From an uncultured Cellvibrionales bacterium (lineage in GTDB: Bacteria; Pseudomonadota; Gammaproteobacteria; Pseudomonadales; Dasaniaceae), in assembly GCA_913019905.1 (NCBI GenBank), contig CAJVZD010000024.1, forward strand, positions 1-62,056: 62,056 nt of DNA, read 5' to 3'. Each line of letters starts with the position of its first letter. Position 1 is the stretch's first letter. The notes under the pieces are model-generated. The model saw only the letters and a list, made by a program, of their open reading frames with translations, was not told the DNA's origin and did no database searches. Shown one piece after another: positions 47,527 through 56,272 of this stretch. The translations under genes and the position numbers were made by a program.

Positions 47527-47835
47527 TTAGCGGGCACCCGCGCCTTGTTTACGTCCTTGGGTTTTTTCTTTGTGTTTGATCAGTTGCCGGTCTAGTTTGT
47601 CAATCAACAAGTCTATCGCAGTATACATATCTTCTGATTCGCAGGTTGCAAATAAATCTGCCCCTGCGACATGTATAGACGCCTCTGCTTTTTGAATGAG
47701 TTTTTCCACCGACAAAGTGACACTGGTATTCGTTATATGGTCGAAATGTCGCTGTAATTTTGTCAGTTTGGTAGTTGTATAGTCCCTTAGTGCTGGGGTA
47801 ACGTCGACGTGATGTCCACTAACATTAATTTGCAT
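47527..47835 (-). CDS. hpf: Ribosome hibernation promoting factor (short form)
   Basis: A 102-residue short HPF that binds the 30S decoding region in resting cells and promotes 100S dimers. The N-terminal MQINVSGHHVDVTPALRDY, the HFDHITNTSVTLSVEK strand and the DMYTAIDLLIDKLDRQLIKHKEK helix are typical. The C-terminal tail GRKQGAGAR is basic. It follows rpoN after 159 bases, which may hold an own promoter, in the usual rpoN-hpf-ptsN order. Confidence 0.95.
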   Translation of the reverse strand: MQINVSGHHVDVTPALRDYTTTKLTKLQRHFDHITNTSVTLSVEKLIQKAEASIHVAGADLFATCESEDMYTAIDLLIDKLDRQLIKHKEKTQGRKQGAGAR

Positions 47836-47994
47836 CTGATGCTCCTTTTGCCGTGGTAATGGGTAAGGTGGAAAATATGTTCACCTTACGGGTTTTTGAA
47901 ACTGACCTGGTATTCAATCAAATCAATTTCAGTAAATTGTTAAACGCTTGCTAAAGCCCTATCTCATTGCCTTGTTATGTTAGATTCTAGCCGG

Positions 47995-49503
47995 CTAAAT
48001 CAGTCTCTTTCGTTCATTTGACGGGGGTATCATTAATGATTCACGGTATTTTGCGATTGTTCTCCGTGCCACTTTTATTCCCTGGTCCCCGAGTAATACT
48101 GTGATCTTGCTATCGCTTAAAGGTTTCTTGGGATTTTCGGTCGATACAAATTTTTTGATAAGAGCTCGTATTGCTGTCGAGGAGCATTCACCGCCGGTAT
48201 CGGTACTAACATGGCTAGAAAAGAAATACTTGAGTTCAAAAATACCCCTAGGAGTATGCATGTACTTTTTTGTTGTGACGCGTGAAATCGTTGACTCATG
48301 CATCTCTACTGCTTCGGCGATATCGTGTAAGACTAGCGGTTTCATTGCTTCTTCGCCGTAGTCCAGAAATCCCCGTTGATGAATGACGATTTTAGTCGCT
48401 ACTTTCATCAGCGTCTCGTTTCTACTTTGCAAGCTCTTTAAAAACCACCGTGCTTCCTGCAAATTGTCTCTCAAATAATTGTTGTCGTCGCTGTTATCTG
48501 CACGTTTTACGAGTGACGCATAATCGGAATTGATGCGCAGTTTTGGTGATATATCCGGATTAAGTTCAACTATCCAACGGCCGTTAACTTTCTTTACGAA
48601 AACGTCAGGGACGATATATTCGGTAGTATCGGCGGATATGTCTTCACCAGGATTTGGGTTAAGGGTTTGAATTAGCTCGAGAACTTCCTTTAGTTCGGGC
48701 TCCTTTAGCTTGCAGCGGCGCATTAACTGAGCATAGTCCCGAGAGCCTAGTAAATTTATGTGATGTTCTACCACAAATTTGGCTTCCGCCAACCAGGGAG
48801 TATCGTGGCTGAATTGTTTAAGTTGTATTGCTAGGCAGTCTTGTAAGTCCAGCGCCGCAACACCGGGTGGATCGAATTGCTGAATTCTGTGTAATACGGC
48901 GACGATTTCATCTAACTCAATGTCTGGATTGTCATTGTTGAGACCAGTCAGTAATTGTTCAGGGGTTTGAGTTAGGCGACCATTGGTATCAATGGTATCG
49001 ATCAAGGTAATTCCTATGAGTCGATCGGTATCGGATAAGCGCGTTAGATTGAGTTGCCAGACTAAATGGTCTTGCAGTGAGTCGATAGCACTATTGCGCG
49101 CGTCAATATCATAATCACTATCGTCCGATGAGCTGGAACTACTGGGTGTTGCACTTCCGCTGGATTGATAGACATCGTCCCATTGAGTGTCGACGGGCAA
49201 GTCTTCGGGAATATTATCTTGCCACTCGCTGTCAGACGTAGGGCCTTCACTTTCAGTTGTGGGTTTTTGCGGCTCCGTGTTTTGGCTGAGGTCAACAAGT
49301 TGTTCCTTGCTGGCATCCACTACTTCTGTGTTTGATTCGGCTTCGTTGTCTTCACCGGCGTCCAGCATCGGGTTACTGTCGAGCGCTTGTTGAATTTCTT
49401 GTTGTAGATCCAGCGTTGAAAGTTGTAGTAGCTTTATTGCCTGCTGCAGCTGAGGCGTCATCGTTAGCTGCTGGCCGATTTTGAGTTGTAACGTTTGCTT
49501 CAT
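47995..49503 (-). CDS. rpoN: RNA polymerase sigma-54 factor RpoN
   Basis: A 502-residue sigma-54. Region I (1-50) is the glutamine-rich [20 protein letters not shown] start that answers activators such as FleQ and FleR. Region II (about 50-150) is acidic with a serine-rich run, then come the core-binding domain, the helix-turn-helix ([24 protein letters not shown]) and the RpoN box [10 protein letters not shown] near 488. It would read the two sigma-54 promoters seen at 2216 and 7985. It lies in the lptB-rpoN-hpf order common to gammaproteobacteria. Confidence 0.97.
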   Translation of the reverse strand: MKQTLQLKIGQQLTMTPQLQQAIKLLQLSTLDLQQEIQQALDSNPMLDAGEDNEAESNTEVVDASKEQLVDLSQNTEPQKPTTESEGPTSDSEWQDNIPEDLPVDTQWDDVYQSSGSATPSSSSSSDDSDYDIDARNSAIDSLQDHLVWQLNLTRLSDTDRLIGITLIDTIDTNGRLTQTPEQLLTGLNNDNPDIELDEIVAVLHRIQQFDPPGVAALDLQDCLAIQLKQFSHDTPWLAEAKFVVEHHINLLGSRDYAQLMRRCKLKEPELKEVLELIQTLNPNPGEDISADTTEYIVPDVFVKKVNGRWIVELNPDISPKLRINSDYASLVKRADNSDDNNYLRDNLQEARWFLKSLQSRNETLMKVATKIVIHQRGFLDYGEEAMKPLVLHDIAEAVEMHESTISRVTTKKYMHTPRGIFELKYFFSSHVSTDTGGECSSTAIRALIKKFVSTENPKKPLSDSKITVLLGDQGIKVARRTIAKYRESLMIPPSNERKRLI

Positions 49504-49707
49504 AAACTACACAGTATTATTTATAAGTCATATCTTAAGTGTTTCAATAAATGCAGGTCACACAAATTGAAGCATTGAAATAGAATGATTTGAATATAGT
49601 TTCCGGAATATCAATTAAATTATTAGGTCCAGTCTAATAGCTTAAGTGTAGCTATGGAAAAAGACCCTTGCAATGAATATACCGGCTTTGTAGAAAATCT
49701 CTCAAAT

Positions 49708-50433
49708 TTAGAGCACAAATTGATCTCCGAGGTAGATCTCTCGTACTTTCCTATTGTTAAGAACCGCTTTTGCATCGCCTTCCGCAATAATGTGGCCTTC
49801 GCCGACGATATAGGCTTTTTCACAAATATCCAGTGTGTCGCGCACATTGTGGTCAGTAATCAATATGCCGATACCAAGACTTTTCAGGTGTTTGATGATG
49901 TTTTTGATATCTCCGACCGATATCGGATCGACGCCGGCAAATGGTTCATCGAGCAATATAAATGAAGGTTCAGTGGCTAAAGCTCTGGCAATTTCAACTC
50001 GGCGTCGTTCGCCACCTGATAACGACATGCCCAAACTGTCGCGAATATGGGTGATGTGGAACTCATGTAACAGCTGCTCCAGCTTCTCTTTACGTTGCGA
50101 TTTATTCAGATCCGGACGAGTTTCTAAAATAGAGCAAATATTGTCGGAAACTGAGAGCTTACGAAATATTGAGGCTTCTTGCGGTAGATAGCCGAGACCT
50201 TGTCGAGCACGCCCGTGCATGGGTAATTTTGTCAGGTCAGCTTCGTCGAGTTTAACTTGACCGCGGTCCGCCGTAATTATTCCTACGATCATATAAAAAC
50301 ACGTTGTTTTACCTGCACCGTTGGGGCCCAATAAACCGATAACCTGGCCGCTACTAACTGTTAGAGAGACATCTTGAACCACAGCCCGTCCTTTATACGA
50401 TTTAGCAAGGTTCGTTGCAGTGAGTGTGGCCAT
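49708..50433 (-). CDS. lptB: LPS export ABC transporter ATPase LptB
   Basis: A 241-residue ATPase that powers extraction of lipopolysaccharide from the inner membrane with LptFG and LptC. Motifs: Walker [10 protein letters not shown] (about 37-45), Q-loop LPQEASIF, signature [15 protein letters not shown] (about 140) and Walker [14 protein letters not shown]. Its ATG overlaps the stop of lptA by one base. A gap of 204 bases separates it from rpoN. Complete and of normal length. Confidence 0.97.
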   Translation of the reverse strand: MATLTATNLAKSYKGRAVVQDVSLTVSSGQVIGLLGPNGAGKTTCFYMIVGIITADRGQVKLDEADLTKLPMHGRARQGLGYLPQEASIFRKLSVSDNICSILETRPDLNKSQRKEKLEQLLHEFHITHIRDSLGMSLSGGERRRVEIARALATEPSFILLDEPFAGVDPISVGDIKNIIKHLKSLGIGILITDHNVRDTLDICEKAYIVGEGHIIAEGDAKAVLNNRKVREIYLGDQFVL

Positions 50434-51083
50434 TATTGACCCTTCGCGGCTGGGAGAGCCTTTCCTGCCGGAGTTGCTATAGCAGTTTCACTAGGCGTTT
50501 CTAAAGGAGTTTCTAAAGGAGTTTCACTGGGAGTTTCACTAGTCGTTTGATTCTCTTCGGTGTTCGGGGATCTGTCTGTGTCGCCCGGTTCCAGGACCAT
50601 CTTCACTCTCGATGATTCTTCGTTGCTACTGGAAGCTGCAACGCTTTCCGCCGCGATATTGTAATTGATGGTATCACTGCTGATAACGGAGCCTTGTTGA
50701 TATATGGTGGAATTTCCCGCCAATAGTAAGGCATCACTTTTTAGAATATATTCAATATTATTAGCCTCAGCCTTTATCAAATTTTTCTCTAGTGCGGGTT
50801 GTTGTTGAAATTGGGCCGGTTTTCCTGCCGCTACTATTTTAGTGATGTTGTGATCTTTTCGATAGACGGTAACTCTTTCACCGGTTATTCGTAAGGACCC
50901 CTGAACAACCAAAACATTTCCAATGTATTCTATTTTTTCCCCGCCCGACGCAAGCGTATTTTGGACGAATTTATCGGAATCAATTTTTATGGGCTGTTGT
51001 CTATCGTCGGGTAATGATAACGACATACCTGGCATCATTAGCAGTAAGAGGAGCTTATACAGCTTCTGATTAGGGAGAAACAT
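50433..51083 (-). CDS. lptA: LPS periplasmic bridge protein LptA, repeat-containing tail
   Basis: LptA forms the periplasmic bridge that carries LPS to the outer membrane. A signal peptide ([17 protein letters not shown]) leads to the OstA-type beta fold: [29 protein letters not shown] and [19 protein letters not shown]. The last 40 residues are a low-complexity tail built of ETPS/ETPL tetrapeptides from a 12-base DNA repeat, not part of known LptA. I chose ATG 51083 (AAAGG nine bases upstream) over the more distant 51101; it overlaps lptC by 14 bases. Confidence 0.9.
   Translation of the reverse strand: MFLPNQKLYKLLLLLMMPGMSLSLPDDRQQPIKIDSDKFVQNTLASGGEKIEYIGNVLVVQGSLRITGERVTVYRKDHNITKIVAAGKPAQFQQQPALEKNLIKAEANNIEYILKSDALLLAGNSTIYQQGSVISSDTINYNIAAESVAASSSNEESSRVKMVLEPGDTDRSPNTEENQTTSETPSETPLETPLETPSETAIATPAGKALPAAKGQ
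50485..50544. repeat. Five 12-base tandem repeats inside lptA
   Basis: Units of the form GTTTCACTAGGC or GTTTCTAAAGGA (plus strand) follow each other five times; two neighbouring units are identical. Each encodes four residues (ETPS or ETPL). Such in-frame repeats can change number without breaking the gene. Confidence 0.8.
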
Positions 51084-51657
51084 TGTATTGGCCTTTAACA
51101 TTTTGGAGTAGAACGATCTCTTGTGACTCTAGATTAACATGCATACCGTCTGAGCGGGTAAAGCCATTGGGGACAGATAGTGTTACGCGCTCGCTCGTTT
51201 GAGCAATTTTCTCCGCGGGGACAATTGATAGATGATTGGTTTTCATCATTGCGCCTTGCTCGTTGTTAGTGATGCTGACCTTTTTATGTAACTCAATTTC
51301 TTTGTTTTTATCATGGAGTATTCCGCTTTGCGATTTCGCTATCCACGTTTTGACGCCTTGGTTAAAAACTTCCACGACGGGCATGGCAACCGTCGACGTA
51401 TTGTTAGCGGGATTGTGGGTAATTGATTGTCCTGTCACTACGAATTCTTGCGCACCAGATTCATCGAAATGTTGGCTCTTCACGTTGGTGAGATAAAAGT
51501 CAGGCTTCGCGTTCGCAGGAGCGTCGTTATTCGCCGGTCTGATGTTCCCTGTTTCAGAGTAAAACAGCAAAAAATATAACAAAATTGCGGCGGAGCCGAT
51601 TGCAATTATAGTATTGATGGTTCGAGTGCTAAAAAGTGCTTTCATTTCAAAGTGCAT
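51070..51657 (-). CDS. lptC: LPS export protein LptC
   Basis: A 195-residue inner-membrane-anchored protein that passes LPS from LptBFG to LptA. A single N-terminal helix (about 13-29) precedes the OstA-like periplasmic domain, with PDFYLTNVKSQHFDESGAQEF near the start and NLESQEIVLLQNVKG at the end. The ATG at 51645 is an alternative start; no strong ribosome-binding site supports either. The C-terminus overlaps lptA. The kdsC gene lies 211 bases upstream. Confidence 0.92.
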   Translation of the reverse strand: MHFEMKALFSTRTINTIIAIGSAAILLYFLLFYSETGNIRPANNDAPANAKPDFYLTNVKSQHFDESGAQEFVVTGQSITHNPANNTSTVAMPVVEVFNQGVKTWIAKSQSGILHDKNKEIELHKKVSITNNEQGAMMKTNHLSIVPAEKIAQTSERVTLSVPNGFTRSDGMHVNLESQEIVLLQNVKGQYNVSP

Positions 51658-51787
51658 TCATTTCGTTGCTAGTGAGCCCTTGAGCTTGTTCCGCAAAGCC
51701 GTAGTCTAATGGTTGCGGTGAAAGCGGCCATGTTAATATTTACCGGTGTTCCTATTTGGCCTAATTTGACGTCCCTTTGTCGCAGTC

Positions 51788-51807
51788 GGTGGTTTTTTTC
51801 AACCACC
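51788..51807. other. Hairpin between kdsC and lptC
   Basis: GGTGGTT and AACCACC pair around a six-base T-rich loop. No T-run follows on either strand, so it is not a typical terminator. It may shape the kdsC-lptC message. Confidence 0.4.
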
Positions 51808-51868
51808 AGTAGAAACGCAATCCTAGCCACAGCATTCATATCGGTCCGTCATATTGTAAAAACGGCGC

Positions 51869-52393
51869 TTATAGGTATTTCTCCCATGCTGCATTTAGGT
51901 TGCCCTGTGCTCGCATTATTAACTCACAGACTTCTCGAACCGCTCCCTCTCCACCTTTGGATGGGGTTTTCCAATCTGCATGTTCCGCTACATAGGTATG
52001 ACCGTTGGCAACGGTTATACCGAGTTGTACTTTTCGCATTGCGGCAAGATCTGGAAGGTCGTCGCCCACGTAAGCGATCTGTCGATAATCAATTTTTAGT
52101 TTCGATCGTAATTCATCAAGCGCTACTAATTTGTCTTCTCTTCCCTGGATTAAGTGTTTAATGCCCAAATTGTTAGCGCGATTAGCGACAATGGCGGATT
52201 GGCGTCCTGTGATTATAGCAACATCAACACCGCTATTTTGTAGCATTTTAATTCCCTGCCCGTCGAGGGTGCTGAAAGCTTTTAACTCGTCGCCACTATT
52301 AGAAAAGTACAGTTTACCGTCAGTGAGGACACCATCGACATCGAGAACCAGCAACCTTATTGATTTAGATTTCTCCAGCAGGTCGCGCATCAT
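51869..52393 (-). CDS. kdsC: 3-deoxy-D-manno-octulosonate 8-phosphate phosphatase
   Basis: A 174-residue HAD-family phosphatase that makes free Kdo from Kdo-8-phosphate for LPS core synthesis. The first HAD motif is LVLDVDGVLTDG (D nucleophile about residue 18), the second VAIITGR, and the third YVGDDLPDLAAM; the GITVANGH segment is present. It follows kdsD by 71 bases on the same strand. GGAA about nine bases upstream supports the ATG at 52393. Normal length. Confidence 0.95.
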   Translation of the reverse strand: MMRDLLEKSKSIRLLVLDVDGVLTDGKLYFSNSGDELKAFSTLDGQGIKMLQNSGVDVAIITGRQSAIVANRANNLGIKHLIQGREDKLVALDELRSKLKIDYRQIAYVGDDLPDLAAMRKVQLGITVANGHTYVAEHADWKTPSKGGEGAVREVCELIMRAQGNLNAAWEKYL

Positions 52394-52464
52394 TTCAAAA
52401 GTTCCAAGTGGTTGTCAATTAAGGTTAAGGGCCTTATAGGGTTCGTAATGAATCTACTAGATTG

Positions 52465-53436
52465 TCAAGCAATCCCCGCTGCTAGTAAATCGTGAATATG
52501 TACCGCTCCAATAGGTCGGTTGCTCGCGTCAACAACCGCGAGCACATTGATTTTCACTTCGTCCATTATTGCCAAAGCCTCAGCAGCCAACATGCCGGCT
52601 GGAACGGTTTTGCAGTTAATTGTCATAACTTCATCGATTCGTGCTACGTGGATATCTATGTTTTGGTCGAGCGTTCGGCGTAGGTCGCCATCGGTAAAGA
52701 TACCAATGAGTTTGTTCTCTGCATCAACAACGGTTGTCATGCCTAGCTTTTTGCTGGTGATTTCCAATAGGGCGTCACTAAGCTTGGTGTCGGCAGTTAC
52801 CTTTGGTACCTGTGGGCCAGTGTGCATAACATCGCTTATTTTGAGAAGTAACTTTTTCCCGAGAGATCCGCCAGGGTGTGAAAAAGCAAAGTCTTCGGCA
52901 GTAAAGCCGCGGGCTTCTAACAAGGCCATCGCTAATGCATCTCCCATAACAAGAGATACCGTCGTGCTGGATGTTGGCGCGAGGTCTAGAGGGCAAGCTT
53001 CTTCGACAACACTCGCATCCAGATGCACATCGGCCGCTTTAGATAACAGGGATTCTGGATTTCCGGACATGCTGATCAGCGGTGCTCTCATTCGCTTGAA
53101 TAGAGGGATAAGGGTGACTATTTCTGCAACGTTTCCCGAGTTGGAAAGAGCGAGTACCACGTCATTACTCGTAATCATTCCAAGGTCGCCGTGGCTCGCT
53201 TCGGCCGGATGTACAAACATTGCCGGCGTTCCAGTGCTAGCCAGCGTCGCCGCGATCTTGGTCGCTATATGGCCTGATTTACCCATACCTGTTACTACGA
53301 CTCGGCCTTTGCATGCGAGCATCAAAGCGCAGGCTTTTTCAAAGTTTTCGTCTATCCGCTCCAATAACAGGGATACGGCATCACGTTCCATTGTGATGGT
53401 GCGAAACGCTGAGTCTTTAAATGTAGGCGTAGGCAT
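52465..53436 (-). CDS. kdsD: Arabinose-5-phosphate isomerase KdsD
   Basis: A 323-residue enzyme that turns ribulose-5-phosphate into arabinose-5-phosphate, the first step toward Kdo. The SIS domain (about 30-170) has GRVVVTGMGKSGHIATKIAATLASTG, HPAEASHGDLGM and NSGNVAEI; two CBS domains follow (about 205-323). Its neighbour kdsC acts two steps later in the pathway. CaxA is upstream on the same strand, with 59 bases between. Complete. Confidence 0.96.
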   Translation of the reverse strand: MPTPTFKDSAFRTITMERDAVSLLLERIDENFEKACALMLACKGRVVVTGMGKSGHIATKIAATLASTGTPAMFVHPAEASHGDLGMITSNDVVLALSNSGNVAEIVTLIPLFKRMRAPLISMSGNPESLLSKAADVHLDASVVEEACPLDLAPTSSTTVSLVMGDALAMALLEARGFTAEDFAFSHPGGSLGKKLLLKISDVMHTGPQVPKVTADTKLSDALLEITSKKLGMTTVVDAENKLIGIFTDGDLRRTLDQNIDIHVARIDEVMTINCKTVPAGMLAAEALAIMDEVKINVLAVVDASNRPIGAVHIHDLLAAGIA

Positions 53437-53495
53437 AAAAGTATATTTACCTGTGCAGCAATGGTAGATTTTTTACGATTTTGAATCGTTGTTGG

Positions 53496-54491
53496 TCAAA
53501 ATAGAATTGAAAAATAGGCGACGTATGCGGCCAAAAGAATGGTGCCTTCTACACGACCGATGGTGCTATTGATTTTCTTCGCCATACCGGGAAGATTATG
53601 TTTTGCGCTGTAGCGGGTCCACAATTTGTGCGCGAATACCATGCCTACCAGCATAAAAGTAATCGCCGCCATCGACACATAATCTCTACTAAAAACTGCT
53701 GCGTCCAGTTTCGGGGGGTTAAGCAGTGCAGGCATTGCCATAACGGCCAGCAAGTTAAAAAGATTGGAGCCTACAATATTGCCAAGGGCTATATCGTGAT
53801 GTCCCTTTAGGGCACTGGCAACCGTTGCAGCGAGCTCGGGTAAACTTGTTCCGATAGCGACCACGGTCAGTCCGACCACCAGTTCACTGATTCCTAGTGC
53901 CAGGGCAATATCTTTAGCGCCCATGACGAGTATGTGTGAGCTAATAATTAAAAGCACCAAGCCCATGATAAATAGTCGCCATGCCTTGTCTGATGGAATA
54001 TCCGGGATATCTTCTATTTCTGCTTCAAGTTCCGCGTCCGTTTCGTGTGACTTGCTGTTAACCAGGAAATAAAAAATCGCAATAAGTCCACTTAACAACA
54101 TCACTCCGTCTAAAAAACTGAGTTCACCGTCGTGAATCAGGAACCCTGCGCCGATGGTTGCCGCCAGTAAAATCGGGATTTCTCGTTTGAGTAATGCGTA
54201 TGCAATGGGGATTGGGCAAACAAGCGCAGTAACTCCCAGTACGAGGCCTATGTTTGCTAGGTTTGAGCCGATCGCATTTCCGACCGCAAGGCTACTCGCA
54301 TTTTCAATCGCTGCACTGATGGCTACGACAATTTCTGGCGCCGACGTGCCTAATGCTACGACGGTAAGACCTATCATCATTGGCGCCATACCCATGTTGC
54401 GTGCGATGCCTGCAGCCCCAGTGACGAAACGGTCAGCGCTCCAGATAAGCCCGACTAGTCCAACAATGGTAGCGATTATAGCTATTGTCAT
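53496..54491 (-). CDS. caxA: Calcium/sodium antiporter CaxA (YrbG type)
   Basis: A 331-residue inner-membrane exchanger with about ten helices and the two alpha repeats that bind cation: GTSAPEIVVAISAAI (about 47-62) and AIGTSLPELAATVASAL (about 215-231), plus SNLANIGLVLG and SNLFNLLAVM. An acidic cytoplasmic loop (about 145-165) divides the halves. In E. coli yrbG is followed by kdsD in the same way and preceded by the mla operon; here only an mlaC homologue lies upstream, divergently. Confidence 0.93.
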   Translation of the reverse strand: MTIAIIATIVGLVGLIWSADRFVTGAAGIARNMGMAPMMIGLTVVALGTSAPEIVVAISAAIENASSLAVGNAIGSNLANIGLVLGVTALVCPIPIAYALLKREIPILLAATIGAGFLIHDGELSFLDGVMLLSGLIAIFYFLVNSKSHETDAELEAEIEDIPDIPSDKAWRLFIMGLVLLIISSHILVMGAKDIALALGISELVVGLTVVAIGTSLPELAATVASALKGHHDIALGNIVGSNLFNLLAVMAMPALLNPPKLDAAVFSRDYVSMAAITFMLVGMVFAHKLWTRYSAKHNLPGMAKKINSTIGRVEGTILLAAYVAYFSILF

Positions 54492-54927
54492 AAATTGCCT
54501 ACATCTTATGTATGTGAAATTCTAAAACCCGGGAGTTTCAGAACGCCTAAGTCATTTGGGAGCTATCAACTAATTTGCCATGCAGCGCCGAGCCCGCTCT
54601 GGAGTGTCCTGTCTTACTTCAGTAATTGCATAATATTCCTGATTATTGGGAACCGATCATAAGCAATTACGGACCAACGTAACAACAAATCCCTGTTATT
54701 TTTTCTGTGGTCCTTATCTTTTTTGCATGCCATGCAACATGGGGCCGAGGCATTATATAGAGGTTTTTAAAAATTGCCTATTTCGTACGATAGTTTCACT
54801 AAAGTAATGGATAAACGGCGATGGTCGTATTATCAATTTCGTTTGGAGGTAGTTTTCGCTATAATGCTGACAAAGTCCTCTTTTTTTTGCCAGACTCGGT
54901 TCTATAGAATTCCCAAGGTCAGAAATT
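54492..54927. other. Control region between caxA and mlaC
   Basis: These 436 bases hold no clear gene. TTGCATG-C-CATGCAA (54723-54737) is a perfect 15-base palindrome, perhaps an operator. A perfect TATAAT at 54860-54865 (with a poor -35) would start transcription near 54872, 56 bases before mlaC. Confidence 0.4.
54860..54865 (+). promoter_or_regulatory. Perfect -10 box before mlaC
   Basis: TATAAT matches consensus; the -35 (TTTCGT at 54837-54842, 17 bases away) is weak, so an activator may be needed. Transcript would begin near 54872. Confidence 0.4.
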
Positions 54928-55695
54928 ATGAAAATTATGTCGTCCGTCTTACTCACCGCCGCTCTATCTTTTGGGGCTCCGCTTTTTTCCGGAGACGTCT
55001 ATTCCGCGGAGGAAATTGAAAAAACAGCGCCTCCCCAGACGCCGATGACTGCGGGACCGTCTGCTGAAAATCCGGGAGGCGAAAGTGCCCATCAAGTGCT
55101 GGAGGTGACAACCAAGAGGTTGATGAAGGTTATTACCGAAGCGCAACAATATTTTGTTAAAGACCCAGACCGTTTTTATGGTGAGATCGAACTAATATTG
55201 GATGAAGTTGTTGATTTTGATAGTTTTGCCCGCGGTGTCATGGGTAAATATGCTAGCAAGAAGGTCTATATGAAACTGCCTAATCAGGAAGAAAAACAGG
55301 CATTTAAGGGTAGAATAACGCGATTTAGCGACATCTTTCGTGACGAATTGGTGAAAACCTACGCAAAGGGCTTGTTGGCGTTTAACGGCAATCGAATCGA
55401 CGTTCTGCCTCCAGCGGAAAGTGTCTCGTCAGCAAGTAGCGCTTCAGAAATTAAGAAGGCTGCGGCGTCGAGTGTTACGGTTGTTCAGCATATCTATGGA
55501 GAGGCCGAAAAGCCGTATGTAGTTAGGTATAAAATGAAGCAAAATAAGGAAGGTTTGTGGAAGTTACGGAATTTAACGATAGAAGCTATAAATCTTGGCA
55601 AAATATATCGCAGCCAGTTTTATTCTGCCGCCAAACTATATAATGATGACATTGACCGGGTGATTGATAGCTGGTCTGTCGATCCGGGTGCATAA
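54928..55695 (+). CDS. mlaC: MlaC-type periplasmic phospholipid-binding protein, without its transporter genes
   Basis: MlaC shuttles phospholipids between the outer-membrane MlaA and the inner-membrane MlaFEDB. This 255-residue protein has a signal peptide (to about residue 27), a disordered P-rich stretch (28-55), then the MlaC/Ttg2D fold with DPDRFYGEIELILDEVVDFDSFARGVMGKY, FKGRITRFSDIF and LWKLRNLTIEAINLGKIYRSQF. A serine- and alanine-rich insert lies at about 162-180. mlaF, mlaE, mlaD and mlaB do not follow. Start is ATG 54928 with AAGG ten bases upstream. Confidence 0.82.
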   Translation: MKIMSSVLLTAALSFGAPLFSGDVYSAEEIEKTAPPQTPMTAGPSAENPGGESAHQVLEVTTKRLMKVITEAQQYFVKDPDRFYGEIELILDEVVDFDSFARGVMGKYASKKVYMKLPNQEEKQAFKGRITRFSDIFRDELVKTYAKGLLAFNGNRIDVLPPAESVSSASSASEIKKAAASSVTVVQHIYGEAEKPYVVRYKMKQNKEGLWKLRNLTIEAINLGKIYRSQFYSAAKLYNDDIDRVIDSWSVDPGA

Positions 55696-55822
55696 GAAAG
55701 CTTCGGGAATTCCATTTGTTATTTTCATGATAATTGGGATATCCGTGGCCGGTCTGTTGGCGCCTGCATCTGATTTTTCAATCGTCACAGAGCTAAAGTA
55801 TCATTTGCCGGACAGCGAATAA
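55688..55822 (+). CDS. Possible 44-residue membrane peptide overlapping the mlaC end
   Basis: A GTG at 55688 inside the last codons of mlaC opens a frame of 44 residues: one hydrophobic segment (about 8-27, FVIFMIIGISVAGLLAPA-like) followed by FSIVTELKYHLPDSE. No ribosome-binding site is clear, but an 8-base overlap allows translational coupling. No family is recognised, and chance is possible. Confidence 0.25.
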   Translation: MHKKASGIPFVIFMIIGISVAGLLAPASDFSIVTELKYHLPDSE

Positions 55823-56272
55823 CTATTGCATTGATCGATATCCCGCTTTCGCAGGCGCGGGCATTCTGATTTCAGGTAATCTAGGTTCGTATTTGTCGTC
55901 GATCAGGTATCGCCGCCACGATTCCATGGTTCCCGCTGCTGCGGTTCATAATTTGGCCAGCTATATTGATTGGGTTCGCTGAAACAATAGGCATGGCTTC
56001 TCGCTATTGTTTATTGATTTCCGTACAATTCGCTGTTTTTGAAGCTGGTTTCTAGTTAGTGCCCATCTAGAAATAGGTGTTTCCCCAAGCTGTCATTGCG
56101 AGCGAAGCGCGGCAATCTCTTACAGGCCGCGTCAATGCTGGATGAGATTGCCGCGCTGACGCTCGCAATGACGGTGTTTATTAGTTTCTGGATGGGTACT
56201 AACTAGTATTTCCAGACCCATAGCCCTAATTTATTCCGGATATTCTATGTCAGTGTCTATTCAAATTTCCTT
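55696..56272. other. Intergenic stretch with a possible small gene and element copy B
   Basis: Holds the possible 44-residue peptide (to 55822) and element copy B (56053-56205). Between 55823 and 56052 I see no gene, promoter of note or RNA. Confidence 0.4.
56053..56205. mobile_element. MITE-like terminal-inverted-repeat element, copy B
   Basis: This 153-base copy begins TAGTTAGTGCCCATCTAGAA and ends with the near-perfect inverse TTTCTGGATGGGTACTAACTA. Inside, GTCATTGCGAGCGAAGCG and its mirror GACGCTCGCAATGAC form a second nested pair. It shares its ends and core with copies at 21029 and 59441. No gene inside. Confidence 0.75.

Noticed and set aside
52520..53467. Open frame of 315 residues opposite kdsD
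   Set aside because: Antisense shadow; KdsD motifs on the minus strand are unmistakable and this frame has a low-complexity composition.
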